From Brachypodium distachyon (Eukaryota > Streptophyta > Magnoliopsida > Poales > Poaceae), in NCBI RefSeq assembly GCF_000005505.3, contig NC_016132.3:51288914-51352913 (forward strand): a stretch of DNA of 64,000 nt, written 5' to 3'. This document shows positions 23,655-36,452 of this stretch, piece after piece. The first letter of the stretch is position 1. Every line of letters begins with the position of its first letter. The notes under the pieces were generated by a model that searched no databases, was not told where the DNA came from, and saw only the letters and a list, made by a program, of their open reading frames with translations. The position numbers and the translations under genes are program-made.

Positions 23655-26600
23655 TAATGGATTGAGGTGAGTAATTCACTTATATATTTAACACTCTGGA
23701 GCAACATGAACAGTACCATTCTCGTCACTCATAGGATTGCTGACAGCAAAACTTGGAAACTAACCTCCCTAAAGGAGAAAAACGAACTTACATGCAGTTC
23801 GTTCACATTCAGAAAACAAAAGCTTGACGGTAAGAATTTCTTATCTGCCCAGTTTAATCAAGATGTCACTGTAACACGGGAGCCGAAGGACAGAGCGTCG
23901 TTTCAAAAAGTAACCCGGATGGCTCGTCCTTATGCAGAAAATGCCATCTAATGCCACAGGTCCTCTCGAACAGGATGAGCCAAAATCTCGGGTTCCTGTC
24001 AGATTTGTGTGTGTCACCGTGCATATCGATCATCTGATCTGATCCATCAGTTTAGCAGGTTCAGAAAGGTCTCAATAAAGGTGGTGGCTCCTGCCAGGGA
24101 GTGTTGCTAGCTGGTGCCTTCAATAATGGGTCCAAATCCATCTCGTGTTTCCTCTCAATTATAGGGCGCAAAAGGAATATGCAATGATTCGCGCCGTTGT
24201 AATTTCTAGACGCTACCATCGATATGTGTATGTGTGGATTAATTATCCGTGGCCCTCTGTCTCATGATTGCAGGCACGCACCGGTACTGCACCACACTAG
24301 CTAGTGCTTGCTGTTTTATAGTAGTATACTATACTGTATGTGATTCGATCTCCCTCGTGTGTTCACGAAAATCTGTATGTGCTTGAACCACATTAGCACT
24401 GTCATAACCCACCATTTTGTGCGGCAAGATAAATCATGGATAAATTCGCCCTAAACTACCGGAGCAAGTACCGCTGAGGCAGTGATAGCAGATTCATTAG
24501 CCACAAAAGTTTATGTGTCCAATCATCACTTTGCATGACGGGCCATATTGTACTTCCTGTCCGTAAGGCAAACTAACTGAAGATGTTTCGAAACTGCCAA
24601 AGTTTGTTTGGCTATCCATCTGCATTGCAAATCCCAGAAGCCGCAAGCATATCCCTAGCTATGGAGATTGGAGAGTCGTGGGAGCTGTGACTTTCAAGAC
24701 GACCTTGACCGGCAAGACACCTCTTTTCTTCCTGAGCTTGCATGGCTTGTTTTGCCCTTCTGATCCCGTGCCCTGTTCTTTCTCCATTCAGGCCCAACAC
24801 CACCATGATAAGGTCTGGCTTTGCAGTATAACTAGCCCTACTCCGAATGACAAACGCCTACCCACCCCGTACAAGATCGAGAGTAGAATCCACATGGCTT
24901 TTCTCCCCGATGGACAGAGGCACATGAGGTGCCTTCACCCGAAGCAGCAAGGCGTAGCGACATGGTACTGTTGTCTAACCGCCCGCATTTGATTGCTTCA
25001 GTGGGAGAGAGGCGAGCAGCTAGCTAGCGCAGCGGTCGTCGAGCTATAGCAAAGACTTGGCACTCAAATGCAGGCAGGCTCTACCTCGCCAATTTATGGC
25101 ACGGCCGGGGGGGAGGTCCTTGGATCAGATGCAGTTACGCGTAGTTGTCAGGCGCTCAATAGAGTTTAGACAGGCGCATGTTCCGGCCGGCCTATGAGCG
25201 ATACGTTTGTTGATCTCTAGCTAATCGCACATAGTACATCTCAAACTGATCTGATCTCCACTACGTACGCACAACGTACGACCTGGACCATTGATATTAA
25301 TTACTGCAGGCGTATACACGTAAACACTACTGTCTCGATCGGACCAATCGTTTTCTGCGGTTTACTGTTAAGACATTCAGATTCAGTACGTGGTGTGTGG
25401 CGACTGGCGATGGCGAGTGGCGTACTGAAGAGTGGCGACATGCATGCAGGTGTCCAAAACAACGATATCTTTGTTCTTGGTCCTTGCCCGCTCTGTGTTT
25501 GCTCCCGCTATCTCCGGGCGTATCTTTGGACGGCGATGTGCACGGGAATTCTCTGGTCGATCTTCATGATCCCGATGATCGATTGCCGACTCGCCCCGGC
25601 CGATATGGTCTCAGTAATCAAGATCTTTTTCTGGAAGTACAGTAATCAATAACTGATGGCAAAGAGTGGACTAAAAGATCGGAGATCACGTGGCAGCTAG
25701 CGCCCTATCGATGGGTGAATAAGCGCTTCTTGACTTGAGCTGTTGGCAGCCAGGTCGTCGTTGGAGATCGAGGGGGTGATCGTCGCCGGGAAGCGATGCA
25801 ACTGCCTGCCTTTCCAGCGGCACGTACGCCATGAGAAGCAACACTCGCCCACGCGCCGTGTCGGCCGCGCTTCAATCGAGTCGCTTTTACGTGCTCTTGC
25901 GCGCGCGCCCCCCCTCCGTAGCTAAGCTAGCTCGCTGCTGATTCGTGCTTCCCTGAGCTCAAGTACGCTATTTCTTGGGCCAAGAGGTTCAGATCCCCAT
26001 GTAATGCCAAGTGGTATGCCGAATCCAATAGAAAACTTCCGGAACTCTTTTTGTTACCGATAGAGGAAGCAAGAACGCAAGATTCTGCTTGCTTTTGGCC
26101 GGGATTTTGCTTCGGTGAATTGCTGATCGGTCTTGTGTTTTTTTAGTACGCAAGTGTACGTGTACACGATTGGATACGTATAACGGTGACATTCCCTACA
26201 TAATTGGGTACATATTTTTTTTTTGGAAGGAAAATTGGGTACAGATTATCTCCAGTGTTTAGCGAATCAAGATGGCTAATAACTTGCCTCGCGAAGGGAG
26301 TAGATCGCCAAAACGTAAGAAAGCAATGTATATATAGCACCCCGGCCCTCTGACTGCACACGTACAGGTCGTGCTTTGTCCGCTCCTAAGCAAGTAACTT
26401 GCTTGCTTATACCATTATTAGCTATGCTCATATATGAGCTACTAGCTAGCTAGATAGTTTGATCTTGCCTAGCTATGCAAGATAATTAAGCTAGGGCGCC
26501 AAACGTAGTGTATATATATTTATGAGTTCAGTGTCTCACATGGCCACATACCACATGCATGCAGGTTCCCCAGGTGGACCCCCAGCACTAGCTAAGCACG

Positions 26601-28036
26601 CACAATGAGATAAAATGAATAAGCATCGATCAGGTTTTACAACTAGTTCTGCAGTGCGAACTTTGAAGACTCTTTAAGTGAATATATTGTACTGTCCGGA
26701 CTTGCAATTGATTTGATTGTATACATACATTCTGTTCCCGAGGTATCTATATATACATTTGTTCCCCAATGACCATGAATTCAAGATTAATGTTTTGTTA
26801 TGTCTAAGTCGTATGATTTTTAGTTAGAAATTAGTCGTTTGCTCGGTCGTCAGATCTGTCTTATGCTTTAAGATTCAGGATGAACAATTTAGATGAGAGT
26901 GTAAAGGATGGTGTCTATTTGTAAATTGGACGGTTCAGATATTGTTGGCTACAGATCCACTCTCTCAAGATTAATGATAAACATAAAAAACATTCAAACA
27001 CAAGTTTCCCATTAAATCCTGCAAGGCCCCACCTATCATACACAACTTTGACTTTCTTCAATTAAATTCTGTGATTCTCATTAGTCTTGAAGTTGTGTTT
27101 TTCGTTAAACATTTGAAACTGTAGTTTTCTATCTCTATGTAATTAATTTACTGTAAATAAAACACAACTAATCTTTCAAAAGACCTAAAAATACTACCTG
27201 GCCTGATCATAAAGTATTAACTGATATCTTAAACATTTGCACCATGAGTACGAGAATGGCTCCGCAATTATGACAGAAGATTGTAGGACATATGTTAGAA
27301 TATACATTGCAAGTTTTTATGCGCAGCTAACTAGTGCCCTACTAAGAGAGCATACATGCAAAACCACATTGGTATGTATATCTTTGCTTCACTAGATCCA
27401 GCTGCCTAAGTCGATACATCTATTATATCGCCATCTATTATATTTTTATATATTAAAGGCACATGATGGGTTAATCATAGAAAGATACACATGCTATAAA
27501 ATCTTGTAGAAAAGCAAAACATTCTACCCTTAATATTATAGGTTAGTCAATCTTAACTTTTAGATTTTTCCTGTTACCTTTCCCACCAAGAATACTTGTT
27601 TTGCATGATAATAAATGACAATTTGAGACTAAAATTTTACGTGATTATTTTTTATTTTTCTATTTTTAGGTCCGACCATTATAATCGAGACTCACAATAT
27701 AATTAACGGTGGAGATTATTTAGCTTAGATGAACGAACTTTGTGTAGGATTAATTTTGGTCAGCAAGTAAACACCACGAAAAAACTGAATTGGAAAGGTT
27801 TATGCAACTTCAACAATAATGTATTTTCGTCAAACTTCGCTTCATCAAAATAGAAAAGTTTGCCCCTTTTTTTGATGTTTTTTGAGACGTAGAAAAGTTT
27901 GGCCTTAAAATTTTCGTAGCCTGGTAACCAGCCCCCATCGGATTATTATTTTCGAACCAGTAAGATAAACCCTGGGCCCAGATGGCATTGTGAAAGTGAC
28001 CCAGTAAAGCACACTCCCCGTCGCCCACCCTCTCTC
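23655..28036. other. Gene-poor spacer upstream of GH3
   Basis: About 4.4 kb with no supported gene or complete element. The last few hundred bases are the GH3 promoter region. I found no TGTCTC/GAGACA auxin response element between about 27000 and 28170. Confidence 0.4.
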
Positions 28037-28043
28037 TATATAA
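28037..28043 (+). promoter_or_regulatory. Candidate TATA box of the GH3 gene
   Basis: TATATAA follows a CT-rich tract 127 bp before the ATG. That predicts a leader of about 100 nt. Confidence 0.6.
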
Positions 28044-28169
28044 CTCCTGCCACTCGTACTTCTTGCTCACACAAAACACGCCCTGCCTAGGAGCTTGGTT
28101 AACTGCCGACTACTGCTACCACCTCCTAACGAACACCAAACACACACGCCCTGTCCACGGTGCAGTGCC

Positions 28170-29520
28170 ATGCCGGAAGCACCGAGCGCCCAGCCAGCTC
28201 CCGCCAGCGGCTATGCCCCCGGGGCGCACCGCGAGGCGCTCGAGTTCATCGAGCACGTGACGGCGAACGCGGGGAAGGTCCAGCGGCGCGTCCTCGCCGA
28301 GATCCTGGCGCAGAACGCGCCGGCAGAGTACCTGCGCCGGTACGGCGTCTCCTGCTCCCTGGATGCCGTAGACTCCTTCCGCCGCTGTGTCCCGCTCGTC
28401 ACCTACGAGGACCTCCAGCCAGACATACTCCGGATCGCCAACGGTGACACCTCGCCTATCCTCTCCGGCAAGCCCATCTCCGAGTTCCTCACAAGGTATA
28501 CATCATCACACAGTGGTACACATGGACATGTGCAAAATGTATCGGATCGACATGCATGGATTATATGTATATTGATCACTATCGCAATGGGATTTTGTTA
28601 ATTTGCACCAGCTCGGGCACGTCAGGAGGGGAGAGGAAGCTGATGCCGACCATCGCGGACGAGCTTGACAGGCGGTCGCTGCTGTACAGTCTGCTGATGC
28701 CGGTGATGAGTCAGTCGGTGCCCGGGCTCGACAAAGGCAAGGCCATGTACCTGCTGTTCGTGAAGGCGGAGTCGCGCACCCCGGGCGGGCTGGCGGCGCG
28801 GCCGGTGCTAACGAGCTACTACAGGAGCCGACAGTTCCTGGACCGGCCGCACGACCCTTACACGGCGTACACGAGCCCCAACGAGGCCATCCTGTGCGTG
28901 GACTCGTACCAGAGCATGTACGCCCAGCTGCTGTGCGGCCTGGTGCACCGCACCGACGTGCTGCGCGTGGGCGCGGTCTTCGCCTCCGGCCTCCTCCGCG
29001 CCATCCGCTTCCTCGAGAAGCACTGGCCGCGCCTGTGCCACGACATCCGCACGGGCGAGCTCGACCCGGAGATCACCGACCGCCCGGTGCGCGACGCGGT
29101 CGGGAGAATTCTCCGCGGCGCCGCGAACCGGCCGGCCCTGGCCGACGAGATCGAGGCCGAGTGCCTGAAGCCGTCGTGGGAGGGCATCGTCCGGCGCCTG
29201 TGGCCGCGCACCAAGTACATCGACGTGATCGTGACCGGCGCCATGTCGCAGTACATCCCGACGCTGGAGTTCTACGGCGGCGGCCTGCCTCTCACCTGCA
29301 CCATGTACGCCTCTTCCGAGTGCTACTTCGGCCTCAACCTGAACCCCATGTGCAAGCCCAGCGACGTCGCCTACACTCTCATCCCCACCATGTGCTACTT
29401 CGAGTTCCTCCCCGTCCATCGCGGCAGCAACACCAATGCCAAGCCGAGCCACCAGGACCTCGTCGATCTCGTCGATGTGAAACTCGGTCACTACTACGAG
29501 CTCGTCGTAACCACCTTCTC

Positions 29521-29572
<52 letters not shown>

Positions 29573-30309
29573 TTCAGCAATTCAGCCAACATACAATTAA
29601 CATAGCTTCGATGATCGATCTTCCCTCTCTCTTGTGGATTCCGTTTTTACTAACACCGTTCGATCCATACATATTTGCGTGTGTGTGATTTTGGACAGGT
29701 TTGTGCCGGTACCGCGTGGGCGACGTGCTGAGGGTGGCAGGGTTCAAGAACGAGGCGCCAATGTTCAGCTTCGTGCGGCGGCAGAACGTGGCGCTGAGCA
29801 TCGACTCGGACAAGACGGACGAGACGGAGCTGCACACGGCGGTGAGCAGCGCGGTGCAGCACCTGGCGCCATTCGGTGCGACGCTGGTGGAGTACACCAG
29901 CTACGCGGACACGGCCGCCATCCCGGGCCATTACGTGCTCTTCTGGGAGCTCCGCGCCGGCAGCACGGCGGTGCCGGCCTCCGTGTTCGAGGAGTGCTGC
30001 CTGTCCGTGGAGGAGGCGCTCAACAGCGTGTACCGGCAGGGCCGCGCCTCCGACAGGTCCATCGGCCCCCTGGAGATACGCGTCGTCTCGGAAGGCACCT
30101 TCGACAAGCTCATGGACTACGCGCTCAGCCGCGGCGCGTCCATCAACCAGTACAAGGCGCCACGGTGCGTGCGCCCCGGTCCGGTCGTCGAGCTGCTCGA
30201 CGACCGGGTTCAGGCCAAGTACTTCAGCCCCAAGTGCCCCAAGTGGAGCCCCGGGAACAAGCAATGGAACAACTCCAACGAGCTGGCGAGCAACGGATCA
30301 GGCGCCTAG
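28170..30309 (+). CDS. GH3.1: GH3-family acyl-acid-amido synthetase, GH3.1-like
   Basis: This enzyme adenylates an acyl acid and conjugates it to an amino acid in the cytosol. Group II GH3 members make IAA-amino acid conjugates and so lower free auxin (family knowledge). Exons 28170-28495, 28612-29522 and 29699-30309 join in phase to give 615 residues, the usual length. The first ATG ([13 protein letters not shown]) fits the family start. Motifs in order: ATP-binding [14 protein letters not shown] (about residue 109), [50 protein letters not shown], and near the end [20 protein letters not shown]. These resemble what I recall of rice GH3.1, so the paralogue name is probable. Intron 2 opens with a long TA microsatellite directly at the donor. 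There are no frameshifts. Confidence 0.93.
29524..29570. repeat. (TA)n microsatellite at the GH3 intron 2 donor
   Basis: Forty-seven bases of alternating TA begin at the second base of the GT donor of GH3 intron 2, about a quarter of this 176-bp intron. The tract is likely length-polymorphic. Confidence 0.95.
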
Positions 30310-32738
30310 CTAGCTAGCTAGCTGATGAGGTGTGCAACGCATGATCTGTGTTGCTGTAGGTGGGGTGATGGTATTCCTTATTTGAACTTTCTGAGGCAGT
30401 GAGGAGTAGTTATGAAATTATGACTTAGGTACGTACCTAGGTATGTTTCCTTTTGTTTTTTGTAATTTTCTCTTTCTGGACCGTGTCTTCTATGTAGAAC
30501 TACATGTCAATTACGTCTATTAAATCAGTCCCTATAAAGTAGCTGCGTCCCAAAGTTACCCATGCATACGGCCGGTCGGAATGAATGGACTTCTCTGTGA
30601 GAGAAAGGACTCATATTTCTAAACAGCTAATGCATGCTAACTAAAGAATCGTCAAACATAGTACTGTTGAGTTTTCAGGATATAGAGATCATCACATGAA
30701 TTGATTTTTCCATCTTATATCAAATATGTTATTCCTCCATCTTTTTCCTCCGACTTGAGTTTTTGAGACAACTGGTTTGTATTTAACTCAATATATATGA
30801 TAATGGAGCCAAGATTATATCTCTTTTGAGTTGAGTACATACAAGATTGTCATAATCTTGATACCTCAAAAAAAAAGTTTTACATGTTTGAAGTAAATAT
30901 TTACCCCCCAAGTATAATGAACAACCATCTTATACATTGTTTTAAAGATATCATTTGTCCTAATTCTAGGTTCATTATTGAATTCCGCATAAGTGCAAAA
31001 AGAAAGCCTTCAGTTGTATATGATTCTTAATGTTCAGTTCAATAAAATAATCTAGATCTATCCAAGCTTATTTGCACCCGTTGACCCACCACAAAAAAAT
31101 GATACAAATGGTTAAGAAAGATTCAAATATACTTTTTGCAAGGAAAAAATGCAGAGAAAAAACTGAATGTACGTAGGCATGTATCGACACAACATACTCA
31201 AGTAAAATATTGCCTCCGTTCATAAACACGCCCTCGCTTTCACAGTGACATTCATGCATCTCATGATTTAAGTTTGACCATCAATTAGCCCAACAATATT
31301 TGGATTATGTGTTATTTTCAAATATGAATCCAACGATATAATTTTTGTAGCATGTTGCCCACATATATCGTTGGGCGGTCTAATTCTAACCATAAGTATG
31401 TAAAACAAAATACGTAATTGTGTTGGAAAAACAATGAACAATTCAAAGAGATAACATGAATAAATGTAATTTTTTTAACCTAGAGCCAAAACCTGGATAG
31501 TGAATGAGGATTAGCAAATAGTAGCACTCTTCTTGATTTTTGGACAAATAAATAGAACCACCATGATCATCCCCCTCTCACAGCTCCGCTCACTAATTAT
31601 CTTGTTTGCTGCTATTCTCCTCGATCGGCGATGCCATGTCGCCTTGTCGTTGCATCCTTCGTCCATGTCCGCCATCCTGCTAGTTTTCAAAAATTGTTGT
31701 TACACGGTGTCGCTCGTCAATTAGCAATTTCGCTTGCACCACTAGATACTCCTACCAGACACGAGTAGTAATGTTATGTTGGGAGGAGAGGGGCACCCAT
31801 ACGACACCAATCCACCCACTGATCTTGTAACAATTTTGACCGTAGCTTCAACCAACAAATGCAGCGGAAATAACAAAAAAAACATGCACAAATGACACGA
31901 GGATTTAATGTAGAAGTATGGACGAATCGTTAATGTTAGACTGGTCTTTCTGATCATGGTAGAACGGCATGCAAGCTGCAAAAGGCAACAAGTGTCCGAA
32001 TGGACAGCAGAGGGCTAACCGGCCAAGCTACGTACTACGCACAGCGGAACAGGCTATCCGGTGTACCGCACATGACTTGAGGGAGGCAAAGCCGCGCACA
32101 GGCAAACAAGCAGAAATGTTGAGGCATCCATGTGGACACGGCACGGTACAAAGCGAACATCGGGGCCCCAACGCGGTGGCGCACGGTCGCTGCGGCTGGC
32201 AATCCTAGCTTGTGGGCTTCAGCCTTCAGGGCTTGTGGCTGCCACAAGGCACAGGCAGCCTACCAACGTGTGCGGGCGCGAGGTGAATTGAAAGCCGCCC
32301 GTAACCGCGTAACGTATCCGTGCTGACCACACAAATCAAACCGGGAGACGCGTCGGGATCGAGCCGGTATTAGCGTGTAGCACGATCGTACATGCAGCCC
32401 ATATGTGCGTGCGCGACCGGTATGAGTATGGCACGTAACGTACGATGGATGTGTACGGTGGGTTGACTGGGTTAAACGCCGTGTGCCGTCGGCGTGCGAT
32501 CGATTTACTCCAGCTGCGGGCCTTCAGCCATGTCCTCCTTTGTGAGGTGAAGTCTGTCGTAATTAAAACCAGTCTGATAAGGTAATATATGGCTGGGCCT
32601 AGCTAGTGCTGCGTGCTGGAAGTGGGGTACCAACCATTGCATACTGCAGTGACCTGCGATTGTTCAGTTGCTTGCTTTCTGAAATGAGCCTTATCAACGA
32701 ATCCAGTCCATCTCTTCGGAAGGACCACCAAGTTAACA
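30310..32738. other. Spacer between GH3 and the MULE-LINE nest
   Basis: GH3 3' UTR and about 2 kb of AT-rich spacer, with a more GC-balanced part at 31960-32540. No gene is recognised. TGCCTCCGTTCATAAAC near 31212 looks like an isolated Stowaway end. Confidence 0.4.
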
Positions 32739-33018
32739 TGTCAAAAAAGAGAAAATTGCACAAACCACTTTTGCGTAAAACACCAACGGATTTTTTGCAT
32801 TTTTCACCATCTATTGGTCTAATCCGTTGCAGATAGATCCTAATAGGCTATTAGTCAAGTTAACAGCGTTTCTGACGGGTGGGGTCCACGAGTCAGTGCC
32901 AACGTGGCCAAGCCATTTTTGCCCAGTTGGCCTTCTTTTTTTTCCTGAGGGGAACCCGTGAACTTTATTAAATCACACCAGAACGAGTACAACCAGCCTG
33001 TAGGCTGTGAATCAAAAA

Positions 33019-36000
33019 CTAAGGGCTCACGTCCAGCCATACAATCGACACCTCATTCACCCACGCAAAACACGCACACTCGTGAGCGACTGCATTAGCT
33101 GAACGCCGAGCAAACGACATAGAAAAACTAGAAAACAAAAGACCGAGTTCACTAATTTCACTTAAGATAGGAGCCACCATGGCTCTATAATTCCTCCTCT
33201 CCAGCCAAAGACAAACCAGCTCCGAACAATCCGTTTCGATGATGATGTGGTCGAAGTGTTGGTCCCTCGCAAAGAGAACCGCATCCCGCACAGCCAGCGT
33301 CTTAATTATGAGAGGGTCCGTGATGCCCTGATACAAGCGGCACCACGCCCCCCGAAAGCCCGCGGAGTCTCTTGCAACTCCGCCTGTAGATGCACGACCT
33401 TCCTCTGCTCGAATTGCACCATCAGAATTAAGCTTAATTATTCTAGGGCCTGGACAATGCCATCTACAAAGCGGACGAGAAACTTTGGCCTTCTTCTTCT
33501 TCTTCTTCTTCAGGGTGTTTAGCGCACACAGAGTTTCAGAGACAAACTCTATCGCTTTCGCCGGATTGTAACCTTGGTCGCCATGACTCCATTTATTCCG
33601 TGATTCCCAAATGGCTGCCATGATTGAGATTATCATCTCTCTATCCCCTCGAGCGAAAGATAACGCACATAGAATATCCCAAGCCCACGATCTCTGATGA
33701 AGTCGTGGCAATTTCAGATTAAGATGCTCCCTTGCCGCCACCCAAAAGAGTTGTGCATGAGAACACTCGATCAACGCATGGAAAAGGGTTTCAGACCCAG
33801 ATTTGCAGACTGGACAGCTACTTAAAACAATGACATGCCGCCTGGAGAGAGTCGCGAAATCAGGTATAATACATTTGAGAACTCGCCACCAAAAAACTCG
33901 TACCTTGGGTAAAACATCCAGATTCCACAATAATTTCCATCTATCCTCCATGTTCACAGAGGAGCTCAAAGCATGAGCATGAGAAGTAATATCCTGCCGC
34001 TCCTGATCGCCGACCAACGCCCGATACACAGAGCGCACAGAATAAATACCAGATTTTTCATACTCCCATGCCAACCAGTCTTCCCCATCAGCAAGCCGAA
34101 GTGGAATTTGCATAATTAAGTCCACATCCGGGGCAAGAAACACCGACCGAATAAGTGGTTCATTCCAACAAAGAGGATCTTGTAACAATAACTCACTCAC
34201 ATTTTCCAAGTTATTAGCCATTAAGCTTCCCAAGGGTTTCAGCGTGGGAGACCCAGAAATCCACCTATCGTTCCAAATAGAAATTGAATTTCCATTGCTA
34301 ATACGTTTGATAAGGCCACCCTCTAGCGCTCGTTGACCGGCCAGAATAGCACGCCATGTCTTAGAGGCTGCCCGAGGTGTCACAGCTTGCATAAAGTCTC
34401 CAGATGGGTAGTACCTCCCCCGCAGGACCTGAGCACAGAAAGAATTAGGAGATGTGATGAGTCACCATCCTTACTTACCCAAAAGAGATATATTAAAAAG
34501 CTCCAGATCTCTTAACCCCATTCCTCCACATCCCTTTGGTTTCGCAATCTTATCCCACGCGAGCCAGTGCATGGATCTTTTATCAATCGAGCCACTCCAC
34601 CAGAATCTGGCCGCCAGGGAGGTCAACTTCTTGCAAGTCCCTTTTGAAAGCTGAAAACAAGTCATACTATAAGTGGGCATAGCCTGAATCACCGCTTTAA
34701 TAAGGACCTCCTTCCCAGCATAAGAAAGTTGTTTTTCAGACCAACCATTCAATTTACTTCTAATTCTCTCGGCGATATAGTCGAAAGAACTACCGGTTAA
34801 TCGACCCACAACAATCGGTAACCCCAGATACTTCTCACTGAAAGCCTCAACATCAATATCCAGTTCTGCTTTCACAATTTCCCGGTGCTCTTCCAGAATA
34901 CATGGGCAAAAGATAATTGAGCTCTTCTCTCTATTCACCAACTGTCCAGAAGCTTCATTATACATATGTAGAATAACATTCAATTGTGCCGCCCCCCTAG
35001 CGGATGCCTCAATGAAAATCAGACTGTCATCGGCAAACAATAAATGAGTAATCCAAGGCGCACGATTACACACCCTGATACCCTTGTCCACATAGCTCAA
35101 GCTGAAATTATTTAACATGCCGGACAAGCCTTCTGCACACATCAGAAATAGGTACGGAGACATGGGATCTCCTTGTCGCAAACCTCGAGATGGAATAAAC
35201 GGAGGTAACAACTCCCCATTAAATTTCACTGAGAAACGAACAGAGGAAACACACTTCATAATTAGTGTGACCATCACAGATGGACCTCACAAAGAGATCC
35301 ATCTGCACGTTGCAATGTGGATATACGATTAATTCTCTTCCGATGTGCAGCCTGCGCATGGAAGTACGCAGAATTTTCGGTCTCCTGAGCGGAGCCACTG
35401 GATCCTTGACCTTTGCTTAATCCAGATTTCCTCCCAGTGCAAAGTGACATTGATCTGGGTCATAATCTCCTTCTCTCTGTCGGACGGCCCACGGCCCACC
35501 GACAAGCACCGCACAAAGTCAAGCTCCTTCCGTAAACCTACCAGTTTTCTTTTAAAATTCCCAAGTCTGGCCGAACCCCATCTGTCCAAATCTTGCTGCA
35601 TATTTTTCAGGGTCTTGGCCATGCCGGCAAGTCCCCCTTCATTGGAATTATATCTCCACAGGTCCGTTATTGTTTTATCATAATCATCCATAGTTTGCCA
35701 AACATTCTCATAACGGAAACCGCGTGCAGAAGCCCCAATTCTTCTTTCTCCCTTTGGACGCAATCGTAACATCAACGCACAGTGATCCGATTCCACCATA
35801 TTAATATGCTTCACTCTTGGTACTTGAAAAACATCAAAGAGAGATTCAGTGACCAGAGCCCGGTCAATACGAGCTTTCACATTAGCATGGTCCATCTGCC
35901 TATTATCCCAAGTATAAGGCACTGCGGTCCAGCCCACATCTCCTAGACAACAATCTTCGGTGCACTCTCTGAACGCCTGCATTTGAGCGTCTGTCCGAGC

Positions 36001-36447
36001 TGCCTCACTAAAGTGCTCCGAACCGTACAAAGTTTCATTAAAATCACCCATGCAAAGCCAGGGCAAGGATAATGCACCCACCAAGCGCCGTAACAAAGTC
36101 CAACTAAGATGTCTGTCCTCTCGTCTTGGTTCGCCGTAAAAACCAGTAAACCTCCACGGCAGGGCATCATCATGAGGTCTCACTATCACATCAATGTGAT
36201 TGGAGTTAAAACTCTTCAACTCAACATCTACATCAGCTTTCCAGAACAGCCCAATGCCACCACTAAGGCCATGGTTGTCCACACCAAGACTACTCTGAAA
36301 GCCCAAAGCATTGCACATCTTCTCCACCCTCTTACCACTGATCTTTGTCTCCATCACGAAGAGCAGCGTAGGACCTTCTTGCTTCACCATATTGCGAAGC
36401 TCTCGAACTGTCTCCGGGTTCCCAAGCCCGCGACAGTTCCATGACAT
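33019..36447 (-). pseudogene. LINE ORF2 remnant (endonuclease / partial RT / RNase H)
   Basis: The frame starts with MSWNCRGLGNPETVREL, an APE-type endonuclease, with catalytic-region motifs MCMGDFNE-like LCMGDFNETL and MVESDHCALML. A frameshift near 35370-35380 moves the continuation (YFHAQAAHRKRINRIS) to another phase. Near 35280 the sequence jumps to VTLIMKCVSSVRFSV, so the fingers and palm including motif A (DMxKAYD-type) are missing, perhaps 230-260 codons. The FADDSL motif C survives. At about 34460 two stops interrupt LLGK and LITSPNSFCAQVL. The C-terminal zinc-binding region (CPVC...H...C) and RNase H (NSDGA, ETDCSELV, NAVAHECA) follow. An AAG repeat encodes a lysine run between them. 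Confidence 0.9.
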
Positions 36448-36452
36448 GCAAC

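Noticed and set aside
27000..28169. Auxin response elements in front of the GH3 gene
   Set aside because: Only GAGACT/GAGACG-like variants were seen, not TGTCTC/GAGACA, so I do not claim an AuxRE.
28808..29491. 227-residue minus-strand frame
   Set aside because: It is antisense to exon 2 of the GH3 gene, whose own frame is strongly supported.
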